Shown piece after piece: positions 42,777 through 51,030 of a stretch of 64,000 nucleotides of DNA; position 1 is the stretch's first letter, and the number at the start of each line of letters is the position of its first letter. This DNA comes from Azoarcus sp. DD4. GTDB taxonomy: Bacteria; Pseudomonadota; Gammaproteobacteria; Burkholderiales; Rhodocyclaceae. The notes beneath the pieces are model-generated. The model made no database searches. It had not been told where the DNA came from and saw only the letters and a program-made list of their open reading frames with translations. Both the position numbers and the translations under genes were made by a program. Location of the stretch: NCBI RefSeq assembly GCF_006496635.1, contig NZ_CP022958.1, positions 3,596,001 to 3,660,000 on the forward strand, written 5' to 3'.

Positions 42777-42822
42777 ACGATGTTATTGATTAATATGTTA
42801 GCGATTAAACTACTAACATCGT
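42777..42822. promoter_or_regulatory. Probable HpaR operator between dctP and hpaR
   Basis: A perfect 9-base inverted repeat, ACGATGTTA at 42777-42785 and TAACATCGT at 42814-42822, brackets a third half-site ATGTTA at 42795-42800. The latter also forms ATGTTAG/CTAACAT with the right arm. The stretch is AT-rich within GC-rich DNA and lies between the divergent dctP-hpa operon and hpaR. This is the arrangement expected for MarR-type autorepression and operon control. Confidence 0.65.
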
Positions 42823-42862
42823 AGTGAGTCAAGCGTTAGAATTCCTTCAACCGGAGAACCTC

Positions 42863-43369
42863 ATGCCCGCCACCGATACCGCCACCGCCTCCCGCATCGC
42901 CCACCGCAACCTGCCGCTCTTGCTGCTGAAGGCGCGCGAGGCGCTGCTGGCGCGCTTTCGCCCCATCATTTCCCACTTCGGCCTGACCGAGCAGCAATGG
43001 CGGGTGATACGGGCGCTTTCGGAACACAAGGAGATGGAGCCGCGGCTGATCTGCGAGGCCTGCCAGATCCTCAGCCCCAGCCTCACCGGGGTGCTGGCGC
43101 GCATGGAGGAACTGGGACTGGTGAAGCGCGAGCGCATGGCCGACGACCAGCGCCGGGTATTGGTGCGGCTGACGCCGAAGAGCGAGGACATCGCGCTGCG
43201 GATCGCACCCTTGATCGAGGCGCAGTACAAGGTGGTGGAAGCGCACCTCGGGCCGGAGCTGATAGGCGAGATCTACACGCTGATGGACAGGCTGTTGAGC
43301 CAGGACATCGAGGCGATCCCGACGATAGCGCTGCCGCCGTACGAGCCGGCGGCGGTGACGACGGAATAG
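42863..43369 (+). CDS. hpaR: Homoprotocatechuate operon repressor, MarR family
   Basis: This is a 168-residue MarR-type winged-helix protein. The segment NLPLLLLKAREALLARFRPI, followed by LTEQQWRVIRAL and LSPSLTGVLARMEELGLVKR, matches HpaR of E. coli closely. The ATG at 42863 behind CCGGAGAACC is preferred. A GTG 39 bases upstream would lie beside the operator. It is transcribed away from the dctP-hpa operon and probably represses both until homoprotocatechuate or 4-hydroxyphenylacetate is present. Confidence 0.93.
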   Translation: MPATDTATASRIAHRNLPLLLLKAREALLARFRPIISHFGLTEQQWRVIRALSEHKEMEPRLICEACQILSPSLTGVLARMEELGLVKRERMADDQRRVLVRLTPKSEDIALRIAPLIEAQYKVVEAHLGPELIGEIYTLMDRLLSQDIEAIPTIALPPYEPAAVTTE

Positions 43370-43409
43370 GTTTCTTGCTGACCGGGCCCGTTTGCCCCAT
43401 CCCCACCCC

Positions 43410-44384
43410 TTACCCCGCCGCCATCGCCTCCAGCTTCGCCCTTGCGTCATCCGTCCTCACCTGTATCCACAGCGGCAGGTGGTCGGAGAGCTGGTAGGTG
43501 TATTTCTCCATCGTCATCGCCGGAAACTGCTCCGGCGGAAAGAGCTCGGCCATGTGCGCGTCGGAAACATGGAAATCCAGCACCCCGCCCTTGTCGGCGA
43601 AGCTGTCGGGATACGCTTCCGACGGGTATTGCAGGATCTGGTCGTAGCGCTTGTTGCGCGCCAGGTTGCTGCCGAAGCTGTCGGCCAGCAGCGCCTTGGG
43701 TACGTGCAGGCCGTAGCGGGTGATGGCCTTGAACAGCGCGCTGCGCCGGCTCGGGATGTTGAAGTCGCCGACCACGATGAGGTCGCGCGTGGTGGCCTGC
43801 TCCGACTTGCGGAAAGCGTCTATCCACTGCGCCAGCAGCTCGATCTCGGCAAGGCGGTCGGTCTCGCCGCTGCCCCAGCGGATGTGCGCGGCGATCAGGA
43901 TGAATTCGAAGCTGCCGGCGCGAAACGAGGCCATGTAGGGCAGCCGCCACCAGAAGCGGTCCTGGATCAGGTATTCGCCGTCCACCTTCACCCGCGGCGG
44001 CACCGCCACCGCCGCCATGCCTTCGAAGCCGATTGCGCGGCGGTCGAAGATGAAGCCGATGCGCTCGCCGTTGCCGCCGTCGTCCGGCACCGCGCCGGAA
44101 TACACCGCGCGCCACTCGGGGCCGAGGATGGCCAGCACCCGTTTGAGGTCGCTGACGTTCTCGCGCAGCTCGACGATGGAGACCAGATCGAACTGGCCGA
44201 GGATTTCGGCAAGATAGTGGATCGCCGCCTCGGACCGCCGCTTCCTGCCGAATTCGCGGATGTTCCAGGTGGCGATGTTGATGGTTTCGTCGATGCGCGA
44301 CGAGGGAATGCCGGCCGCGTCGATGCGGTCCTTGAGCTTCAGCAGGCCGCGCGCCAGCGCGGGTGCGACATCGCCATGCTGCAT
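43410..44384 (-). CDS. Endonuclease/exonuclease/phosphatase (EEP) family protein
   Basis: This 324-residue protein has the EEP catalytic set: N41 (ATWNIREF), E72 (IVELREN), the GDFNIP Asp-Asn pair and the final QLSDHLPLW Asp-His. These support a metal-dependent phosphodiesterase, DNase I-like or sphingomyelinase-like. There is no signal peptide. It faces hpaR with 40 bases between the stops and has no apparent pathway partner. The substrate is unknown. Confidence 0.87.
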   Translation of the reverse strand: MQHGDVAPALARGLLKLKDRIDAAGIPSSRIDETINIATWNIREFGRKRRSEAAIHYLAEILGQFDLVSIVELRENVSDLKRVLAILGPEWRAVYSGAVPDDGGNGERIGFIFDRRAIGFEGMAAVAVPPRVKVDGEYLIQDRFWWRLPYMASFRAGSFEFILIAAHIRWGSGETDRLAEIELLAQWIDAFRKSEQATTRDLIVVGDFNIPSRRSALFKAITRYGLHVPKALLADSFGSNLARNKRYDQILQYPSEAYPDSFADKGGVLDFHVSDAHMAELFPPEQFPAMTMEKYTYQLSDHLPLWIQVRTDDARAKLEAMAAG

Positions 44385-44466
44385 GTCCGGCCTCCCCTTG
44401 CGCTGCTTTCCGCTGTCATTACAGACCAGCGATGCGGCAGCGGCAAGGCGAGGCGGATGGCGACGC

Positions 44467-46599
44467 TCAGAAGCGGTAGCTGGCGGTGGCCTGCAGGGTG
44501 CGCGGTGCGCCCGGCTGGTTGAGCCCGTTCACGCTGCCGTGGGCGGAGGCCCAGTACTCGCGGTCGAACACGTTCTTGAGGTTGAAGGAGAGGTCGTAGG
44601 CCTTGCTGCGGTAGAGCAGCGCGGCGTCGAACACCGCATAGCCCGGCAGCTTCACCAGGTTGTCCGGCGCGGCGTACTGCGCAGCCTGCGCCTGCACGCC
44701 GCCGCCCAGGCTCCAGCCCTGCCCCAGCTCGCGCGTCACCCACAGGGTGGCGCTGTGGCGCGGGGTGAGCGCGGCGCTGTTGCCTTCGTAGGCGGCGCGG
44801 ACCACGGTGGTGCCCCAGTTGGCGGTGCCGGTGGCGGTGGACTTCACGATCTCGGTGTCGAGGAAGGCGTAGCCGGCATACACCTGCCAGCCCGGCGCCG
44901 GACGGCCCGACAGCGACAGCTCCAGCCCGTCGGTGCGCTGCTCGCCGGCGTTGATGGTGGCGCGCGTGATCGGGTCGGTGATCTTCATGTCGGTGCGCAC
45001 CAGGTGGAAGACCGAGGCGCCGGCCGACAGCGCGCCGCCGAAGAAGTCCCACTTGGCGCCGAGCTCGTAGTTGGTGGAGATCTCCGGATCGGCATCGACG
45101 TTGGAGGTGGACAGCTGGAACTGCTCGGCCGAGGGCTGGAAGGAGCGCGACACCGACAGGTAGTAGGACTGCACCGCGTCCGGCTGCCAGACGAGGCCGG
45201 CGCGCGGGCTCCACTCGCGGTCGCTGCGGTCGAGGTCGGCCTTGTTGAACTCGGTGGTCTTCTGGCGGAAGTCGTCGTAGCGCACGCCGAGCAGCGCCTT
45301 CCAGTGCTCGCCCAACGCGATCTGGTCCTGCAGGTAGAAGGCCAGGCTGTCCTGGGTGGTGACGCTGTCGATGGTGCGCGAAGTCGGCACGACGCCGGCA
45401 TAGGGCGGAATCGCGCCGCCCGGGTTGTAGAGCGGCACGGTGTCGATGCCGATCCAGTTGTCGATGTCCAGGCGCTTGCGCTGGCTGCCGGCCTCGATGC
45501 CGTAGAGCAGCGTGTGCTTGACGCCGCCGAGCGCGAGTTGCTGGGTGAGTTCCAACTGGTTGAACCAGCCCTCCTCGTCGCGCTGCACATGGCCGTGGGT
45601 GCGCTGCATGCGCAGTTGGCCGCCGACCCGGGTGTAGGCGCTGCCGGAGCGGTACAGGGTGTTCTCGCGGTCGAGCTTGAAGTCGTAGTAGCGCAGCACG
45701 TTGCGCAGCGACCACTGCTCGTTGATGCGGTGGGTGAGCGTGGCGGTGGCGGTGTTCATCGTCGCCGCCGTCATGTCGTCGTCTTCGGCGTCGCCGGAAC
45801 CGTAATAGGTGTCGTGATCGACATCGAGCGGATGGCCGTTGTTGTCCGGGATGCCGAAGTCGGTGGGGCGGCGGTCGCGGTTGTGGGTGAGCTGCAGCAG
45901 CAGCCGGGTGTCCTCGCCGAGCCTGAAATCCACCGAGGGCGCGATCGCCTCGCGCTTGAGGTAGGACTCGTCGCGGAAGCCCTCGGAATCCTCGAAGGCA
46001 CCGGTCAGGCGGTAGCTGTGGCCACCGTCGCCCAGCGCGCCGGCGAAGTCCACGCTGGTGCGGCGCTCGCCTTCGCTATCGAGCTGCAGGGTGATCTCGC
46101 GCAACGTCTGCGTCGTCGGCAGCTTGCTGACGCGGTTGATGATGCCGCCCGACGAGCCGCGGCCGTAAAGCACCGCCGCCGGGCCCTTGATGACCTCGAT
46201 GCGTTCGGTGTTGGAGAGGTCGCGGTAATAGAGCGCATCGTCGCGCACGCCGTCGAGGAAGGTGTCGCCGATCGCGGTGAAGCCGCGGATCGCCACCTGG
46301 TCGCGCTGGCCGTCGCCCATGTTGAGCGTCACGCCCGGCACGTTGCGCAGCGCATCGGTCAGCGAGCGCGCGCCCTGGTCTTCGATCAGCTCGGGGCCGA
46401 CCACGTTTACCGTCTGCGGGATGTCACGCAGCGCGGCGGTGCCCTTGGTGGCGGACGACGACACCAGCGGGTTGTAGCTGGTCTCGTTGGCGGCCGCATC
46501 GGCACTCACCGTCACCGCCGGCAGGACGGAATCGGCGGCGTGGGACAGCAGGGGAAAGGCCGCCGCAATGGAAAGGCTCAGTATTGTTTTGAATTGCAT
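44467..46599 (-). CDS. TonB-dependent siderophore receptor
   Basis: This is a 710-residue outer-membrane receptor. A signal peptide (residues 1-21, cut SHA-A) is followed by a TonB box-like LPAVTVSA. The plug domain (about 55-165) includes IPQTVNVVGPELIEDQGAR and GVRDDALYYRDLSNTERIEV, and a beta barrel ends in SYRF. It resembles ferrichrome- and catecholate-type receptors. It follows the PepSY gene on the same strand, downstream of a probable Fur site, and should import a ferric siderophore. The start is the ATG at the signal peptide. Confidence 0.93.
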   Translation of the reverse strand: MQFKTILSLSIAAAFPLLSHAADSVLPAVTVSADAAANETSYNPLVSSSATKGTAALRDIPQTVNVVGPELIEDQGARSLTDALRNVPGVTLNMGDGQRDQVAIRGFTAIGDTFLDGVRDDALYYRDLSNTERIEVIKGPAAVLYGRGSSGGIINRVSKLPTTQTLREITLQLDSEGERRTSVDFAGALGDGGHSYRLTGAFEDSEGFRDESYLKREAIAPSVDFRLGEDTRLLLQLTHNRDRRPTDFGIPDNNGHPLDVDHDTYYGSGDAEDDDMTAATMNTATATLTHRINEQWSLRNVLRYYDFKLDRENTLYRSGSAYTRVGGQLRMQRTHGHVQRDEEGWFNQLELTQQLALGGVKHTLLYGIEAGSQRKRLDIDNWIGIDTVPLYNPGGAIPPYAGVVPTSRTIDSVTTQDSLAFYLQDQIALGEHWKALLGVRYDDFRQKTTEFNKADLDRSDREWSPRAGLVWQPDAVQSYYLSVSRSFQPSAEQFQLSTSNVDADPEISTNYELGAKWDFFGGALSAGASVFHLVRTDMKITDPITRATINAGEQRTDGLELSLSGRPAPGWQVYAGYAFLDTEIVKSTATGTANWGTTVVRAAYEGNSAALTPRHSATLWVTRELGQGWSLGGGVQAQAAQYAAPDNLVKLPGYAVFDAALLYRSKAYDLSFNLKNVFDREYWASAHGSVNGLNQPGAPRTLQATASYRF

Positions 46600-46711
46600 G
46601 AATCGATGCCCGGAGGGGGTTGCTGGCTGGCTGGCCGGCAAGGCTGCGCGGCGGGCTGGCTGAAAAGGAAAAGCCGAATTCGAGGCGCCGGCGCCGCCGG
46701 CGCGGAGCCGG

Positions 46712-47350
46712 TCAGCCGGCGAGCAAGGCCAGCGTCACCACCAGTGCACCGCCGCCCAAGGCGAGCACGCCCAGCCGCAGGGCCGAGCCGTGCAGCCGCC
46801 CCCACAGCCAGAAGCCGGACAGGCTGAGCGCGGCCAGCGCAATCGCCACCGCATCGGCCAGCAGGATCCAGCCGGGACCGGTGCCAATCGCCATGTGCAG
46901 GCGGGCCAGATGCAGCCAAAGATTGGGCTTGGTGCGCACGACCTCGGCCTGGCTGCTGCCGACCCAGTACTCGACGCGGGTGGACAGCGACGGCGTGTCG
47001 TGGCTGATGCGCCAGCGTTCCGGCTGGCGCACGCGCCGCCCCTCCCACTCCATTTCGCGGGCGGCTTCCACGGTAGTGCGCAGCTTGCCGAGTTCCGGAT
47101 CGAGCGGCAGCGCCAGTTGCACCAGCAGGGCCTGCGGCGTGGCCGGCATGTCCGCCAGGCTCACCAGTTCGCGCACTTCCTGGCGCTGCAGCGCCGGGAT
47201 CTTCATCACATCCCGGTGATTCAGCAGGAAGCCGGTGACGGCGAACAACAACACCACCGTGGCCAGGGCCAGCCCCGTCCAGGCGTGCAGCTTGCGCAGC
47301 CACTTCTGCGGGTTGATCCGTCCGCCCGCGGTCGGCGCAGGAAACCTCAT
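46712..47350 (-). CDS. PepSY-associated membrane protein
   Basis: This is a 212-residue protein with a first membrane helix at about 25-43, a periplasmic portion with PepSY-like sequence, and two further helices near the C-terminus (LADAVAIALAALSLSGFWLW, then LRLGVLALGGGALVVTLALL). The RKLHAWTGLALATVVLLFAV opening is typical of PepSY-TM proteins beside siderophore receptor genes. Some act as ferric reductases or in siderophore release. It is the first gene behind the Fur-type promoter and is preceded by GGGGGAGAAGC. Confidence 0.85.
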   Translation of the reverse strand: MRFPAPTAGGRINPQKWLRKLHAWTGLALATVVLLFAVTGFLLNHRDVMKIPALQRQEVRELVSLADMPATPQALLVQLALPLDPELGKLRTTVEAAREMEWEGRRVRQPERWRISHDTPSLSTRVEYWVGSSQAEVVRTKPNLWLHLARLHMAIGTGPGWILLADAVAIALAALSLSGFWLWGRLHGSALRLGVLALGGGALVVTLALLAG

Positions 47351-47512
47351 CGACGCTTCTCCCCCAGGCCGGAACAGCCGTGACGGGCGGTAGAAAACCT
47401 TATTGGATCAGCGGGACAGCGGATGTAAATCGGGTGGGCGGCGCGCATGTTCGGGCAATTCGGGTCGGCTGGTTGGCTGGCTGACCGGCATGCGGCGGGC
47501 TGGCGTGGGCGG

Positions 47513-47550
47513 ATTGTATTCCAATGTACAAATGCGAATCAATCTCGATA
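47513..47550 (-). promoter_or_regulatory. Sigma70-like promoter overlapped by a Fur box
   Basis: On the - strand, TTGATT (47542-47537) and TACAAT (47518-47513) are separated by 18 bases, a good sigma70 promoter. A Fur-box-like sequence with GAGATTGATTCGCATT at 47531-47550 covers the -35 element. Iron-bound Fur there would block transcription of the PepSY and TonB receptor genes. The untranslated leader would be about 155 bases. Confidence 0.6.
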
Positions 47551-47602
47551 AAGAACAGCCGCACAGCTCCCGACATGGCGGGAGCGGCCGTGCCGACCCG
47601 CC

Positions 47603-48532
47603 TCAGCGGCTCCGCTTCTGCAGGTACATCGAACGGTCCGCACTGCCCCAGGCGCCTGTCAGCCCCTGCTGCGGACGGCGCATCGCCACGCCGATCGAGG
47701 CCGCGATGCCGCCCGCCGCGAGCGCGGAACGGGCGCGCGCCACCAGCGCCTCGGCACCGGCTTCGTCGCATTCCACCGCCAGAATGCCGAACTCGTCGCC
47801 CCCCAGCCGGGCCACCACGTCGGCCTCGCGCGCAGACTGCCGCAGCGCGCTGGCCGCGCGGCCGATCAGGGCATCGCCCGCGGCATGGCCGGCGCTGTCG
47901 TTCACCGCCTTGAGACGGTCGAGATCCACCACCAGCACGGCCGCCGGATGACCGTAGCGTTGGCAGCGTTCTTCTTCCTTTGCCAGCAGCCGATCCCAGG
48001 CGCGGCGGTTGGCGAGGCCGGTCATGGGATCGGTCTGGGCCTCCATCTGCAGCCGCTCGCTGCGGCGCACCTCGGCCGCTGCCTTCAGCTCGGCCTGCAG
48101 GATCAGGCTCAGCAAGCGCGCCAGCAGTTCCACCAGATCGAGATCCTGGGCGATCACATCGGGCTGACGGGCCGGGTCGATGGCGCACAGGGTACCGAAC
48201 AGGCTGCCGTCGGCATGCGTCAGCGGCACGCCGATGTAGGCCTTGATCGGCAGTTGCTGCCCGATGGGTGCGGCCGCATAGGCCGGCACCGCGTCCGAAT
48301 CAGGCGCAATCCGCGGGCCGTTGCCCTTCACCATCTCGGCGCAGAAGGGATCGGCCCAGCGCAGCACCGTGCCGGGCGACACCCCGTAGCCGCCGTCCTC
48401 GACCTGCAGCACGATCCAGTCTTCGCCCTCGGTGCGCGTGACCATCCACAGCTGGAAGCCGAAACGCTTGTGCAGGTAGGCGATCACCGCGCTGCTCGCC
48501 TGCCGGAAATCGTTGTCTGAGATATCGATCAT
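47603..48532 (-). CDS. GAF-GGDEF diguanylate cyclase
   Basis: This is a 309-residue protein with an N-terminal GAF sensor (about residues 20-150, with FGTLCAIDPARQ) and a C-terminal GGDEF domain. The signature RLGGDEFG is intact, and the DPMTGLANRRAWD opening is standard. It should make cyclic di-GMP in the cytoplasm in response to a ligand or redox signal. The start MIDISDNDF, with GAGGG seven bases upstream, is preferred over an ATG 63 bases earlier. No I-site RxxD is obvious, because the residues before GGDEF read ADVVAR. Confidence 0.88.
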   Translation of the reverse strand: MIDISDNDFRQASSAVIAYLHKRFGFQLWMVTRTEGEDWIVLQVEDGGYGVSPGTVLRWADPFCAEMVKGNGPRIAPDSDAVPAYAAAPIGQQLPIKAYIGVPLTHADGSLFGTLCAIDPARQPDVIAQDLDLVELLARLLSLILQAELKAAAEVRRSERLQMEAQTDPMTGLANRRAWDRLLAKEEERCQRYGHPAAVLVVDLDRLKAVNDSAGHAAGDALIGRAASALRQSAREADVVARLGGDEFGILAVECDEAGAEALVARARSALAAGGIAASIGVAMRRPQQGLTGAWGSADRSMYLQKRSR

Positions 48533-48653
48533 CGAACGCCCTCGAGAAGCTGTCCTGTTCCGTCGCCCCGCATGTTCCGCCGGGAAGCGCATCAAGTGCG
48601 CACGGGGCGAGGAGTCTAGCCGAAACCGTGGCAGCGCCGACGCCGGCCGCCGG

Positions 48654-49682
48654 TCAGGCGCCGCCGGCGGGCCGCAGGCGGCCGGCCAGCCGCTGCAGCG
48701 CTGCGCTGTTGGCGTAAAGCTCGCGTATCCAGCGGATCGCCGGCCGCTCCACGCAGTGGGTCAGCAGCGTCGCCAGCAGCAGCGAGATCGCCAGCGCGAG
48801 CCCGATGCCGGCCAGCGGCGGCAATCCGCCGGCGTAGAAGGCCTGGATGACCAGGTAGCCGATATTCTGGTGCAGCAGGTAAAGCGCGTACGAAATACCG
48901 CCGAGAAAGATCAGCGGCCGTGTCGCCAGCAGTGCCAGCCGGCCCGACACTGCGAGATAGAAGAGCAGGTAGCAAAGCGAATACGCTGCCAGCCGCTGGA
49001 CGGAAAAATCGGCAAGCGCCGCCAGCCACGAGAACCCGATGGCAAACAGCACGACAGCGCTGCGTTCGCCATGCACCAGCTTGTAGAAGCCGATGCCGGC
49101 AAGGAAGAAGGGCAGCTGCTGCACCAGCAACAGTTTGTTGATCGCCGACGGCAGACTCACCAGGCCCAGCCCCTGTAGCGCGGTCAGCGCCACGACCGGC
49201 AACAGGCAATACTCCACACGCTTGAGCAAGCCGAGCAGGTAGAGCAGGAAGATCCAGAAGTAGAAGGTCAGCTCGACCGTCAGCGTCCAGTACACGCCAT
49301 CGACATGCGGGATGCGCAGGTATTCGTGGAACATCAGGCCGTTGCCTACCGCCTGCAGCCAGTGCACCTCCCGCCCCGGCAGGCCCACGTAGCCGACCGC
49401 GAAGAAGGTGAGCGTGACCGAAGCCCAGTAGGCGGGATAGAGGCGCGAGAAGCGCGAGACGATGAAATCGGCCGGCTTTTCGATGCGCGCCAGCGTCCAG
49501 AAGATGACGAAGCCGCTGACCATGAAGAAGAGCTGCACCCCGTACTGCCCGGCCTGTGCCCACTGGTAGGGCAGACCGGCATGGCCGTAGATTTCGTGGT
49601 ACCGGTAGAAGTAGTGGTAGAGCACCACGACCACCGCGGCCAGCCCGCGTATTGCGTCGAGCTCCAGCAATCTCGATTTCAT
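48654..49682 (-). CDS. Acyltransferase family 3 membrane protein (OafA-like)
   Basis: This 342-residue integral membrane acyltransferase has about ten hydrophobic segments. It starts MKSRLLELDAIRGLAAVVVVL, the family's usual LDxLRGxAAxxV opening, and shows the QLFFMVSGFVIFWTL segment and the RFxRLYPxY motif (SRFSRLYPAYW). Such enzymes transfer acyl groups to cell-surface sugars or glucans. The ATG follows TGGAGG. No sugar biosynthesis genes adjoin it, so the acceptor is unknown. Confidence 0.9.
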   Translation of the reverse strand: MKSRLLELDAIRGLAAVVVVLYHYFYRYHEIYGHAGLPYQWAQAGQYGVQLFFMVSGFVIFWTLARIEKPADFIVSRFSRLYPAYWASVTLTFFAVGYVGLPGREVHWLQAVGNGLMFHEYLRIPHVDGVYWTLTVELTFYFWIFLLYLLGLLKRVEYCLLPVVALTALQGLGLVSLPSAINKLLLVQQLPFFLAGIGFYKLVHGERSAVVLFAIGFSWLAALADFSVQRLAAYSLCYLLFYLAVSGRLALLATRPLIFLGGISYALYLLHQNIGYLVIQAFYAGGLPPLAGIGLALAISLLLATLLTHCVERPAIRWIRELYANSAALQRLAGRLRPAGGA

Positions 49683-49864
49683 TCCCGCGCCTCCATGATC
49701 GCGCCCGCCTGAACGTCCGGTAGCGGTGGGCGCACTGCCCGCATCCGCCCCACCCATGCTGTTCAGTTATAGCCGCAATCGGCACGATTCATGAAAACGG
49801 AATTGTCACCTGACATTTTCCGGGCGCTGCCCGACCCCGGAAAGCGGTGCCGCAGTGGCGCCCT

Positions 49865-50371
49865 TCAAGCCTGCGCGTTGAAGGCGTCGTGGTAGGCAAC
49901 CACCCCGCGCGGTACGTCATCGCCGAACGCGAGCGCCTGGAAATACGCGGTCGGCACTTCCGGCAACACCAGGCCCGAGTCCGCCTTGAAGCCGAAGCGG
50001 CCGTAGTAAGCCGGCTCGCCGAGCACCACGCAACCTGCGGCGCCGGTGGTCTCCAGTTGGCGGAGCGCTGCGCGCATCAAGCGTGTCCCCACACCCTGCC
50101 GCTGGTGATCCGGATCAACCGAGAGTGGCCCCAGGCCGAACCAGCCCGGCGTGCCCTCCGGAATCGCGACCGGCGACACCGCCACGTGACCGATCACCGC
50201 GCCGTCCAGTTCGGCCACCAGCGACATCGTCAGCGCGCCGGCAGCGCGCAGGGCCCGGACGATGAACTGCTCGGTGTGGCTGGTATGCGGCGCCAAACGG
50301 AATGCGGCGACGGTAAGCGCATCGATCGCGGCAACGTCTTCCGGCGTTTCCGGGCGTATCAGCAGGGTCAT
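49865..50371 (-). CDS. GNAT-family N-acetyltransferase
   Basis: This is a 168-residue acetyltransferase with the acetyl-CoA-binding motif DHQRQGVGTRLMRAAL around residue 90 and the YYGRFGFKADS motif that follows in the YhbS-like subgroup. The inner of two ATGs is chosen because GAGG is eight bases away. The acceptor is unknown. It shares strand with the small membrane protein gene upstream, separated by 33 bases. Confidence 0.88.
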   Translation of the reverse strand: MTLLIRPETPEDVAAIDALTVAAFRLAPHTSHTEQFIVRALRAAGALTMSLVAELDGAVIGHVAVSPVAIPEGTPGWFGLGPLSVDPDHQRQGVGTRLMRAALRQLETTGAAGCVVLGEPAYYGRFGFKADSGLVLPEVPTAYFQALAFGDDVPRGVVAYHDAFNAQA

Positions 50372-50404
50372 GTGCATGTCCTCGCGAGCTTCCGCCACGC
50401 CGCA

Positions 50405-50791
50405 TTACGCGGCGGACGGCCGACACTGGCGAAAGGCCAGCAGGAAGAGCGCCCCCAGCACGACATCCAGCGCGGCGAAACCCACCAGCGGCCCCGTCAC
50501 CCGCTCCTGTGCGAACAGCACGAACACCGGCACCGCAAACGACAGCTTTTCCAGCACCGCCGGCAGCATGAACAGGCGATAGCGCTGCGGATCGCGGGCG
50601 ATCAGCAGAAACGCGAACTGCCACGCCAGCGCCACGCCGATGAAGCCGTAAAAATGCTCCGGGTGCGTGACCGGCGGCGGGTAATCGATGCCCAGCCGTT
50701 CTTCCATGAAGTACTGCGGCAGCAGGACCAGCAGGCCGTAGATGCCCGCAAGGGTGAATACGCGTCTGGCGAAGCGGTGTTCGGTGCTCAT
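50405..50791 (-). CDS. Hypothetical four-helix membrane protein
   Basis: I do not recognise this 128-residue protein. Four hydrophobic segments (about 12-28, 48-66, 76-92 and 100-118) make it an integral membrane protein. The sequence between helices 1 and 2 is acidic and proline-rich (PPPVTHPEHFYG). It is followed on the same strand by the GNAT gene. Nothing in the sequence indicates function. Confidence 0.7.
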   Translation of the reverse strand: MSTEHRFARRVFTLAGIYGLLVLLPQYFMEERLGIDYPPPVTHPEHFYGFIGVALAWQFAFLLIARDPQRYRLFMLPAVLEKLSFAVPVFVLFAQERVTGPLVGFAALDVVLGALFLLAFRQCRPSAA

Positions 50792-51030
50792 GTCGTCATC
50801 GGGATGCAGAAAAGAGTCGGTCGATCCACAGCAATCCCGCCACCACCGGCGCGGCGTGCGGGCCCTGTTTCAGGAAGGCCGCAATCTTCTCACCAGCGTC
50901 CGGAACAAATCAAACGTCATCGTACCGGACGCCATGGCATGGCCGGTCATTGCGCGCCCGGCGGGATCACGACCATGTGCATGGACAGTCCGGTCGCCCG
51001 GCGGCCGTCCCGAAGACGATCCCGGCCCCG

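Noticed and set aside
46619..47510. GCTGGCTGG-rich similar stretches on both sides of the PepSY gene
   Set aside because: The similarity is short, gapped and low-complexity. No insertion sequence ends or target duplications accompany it.
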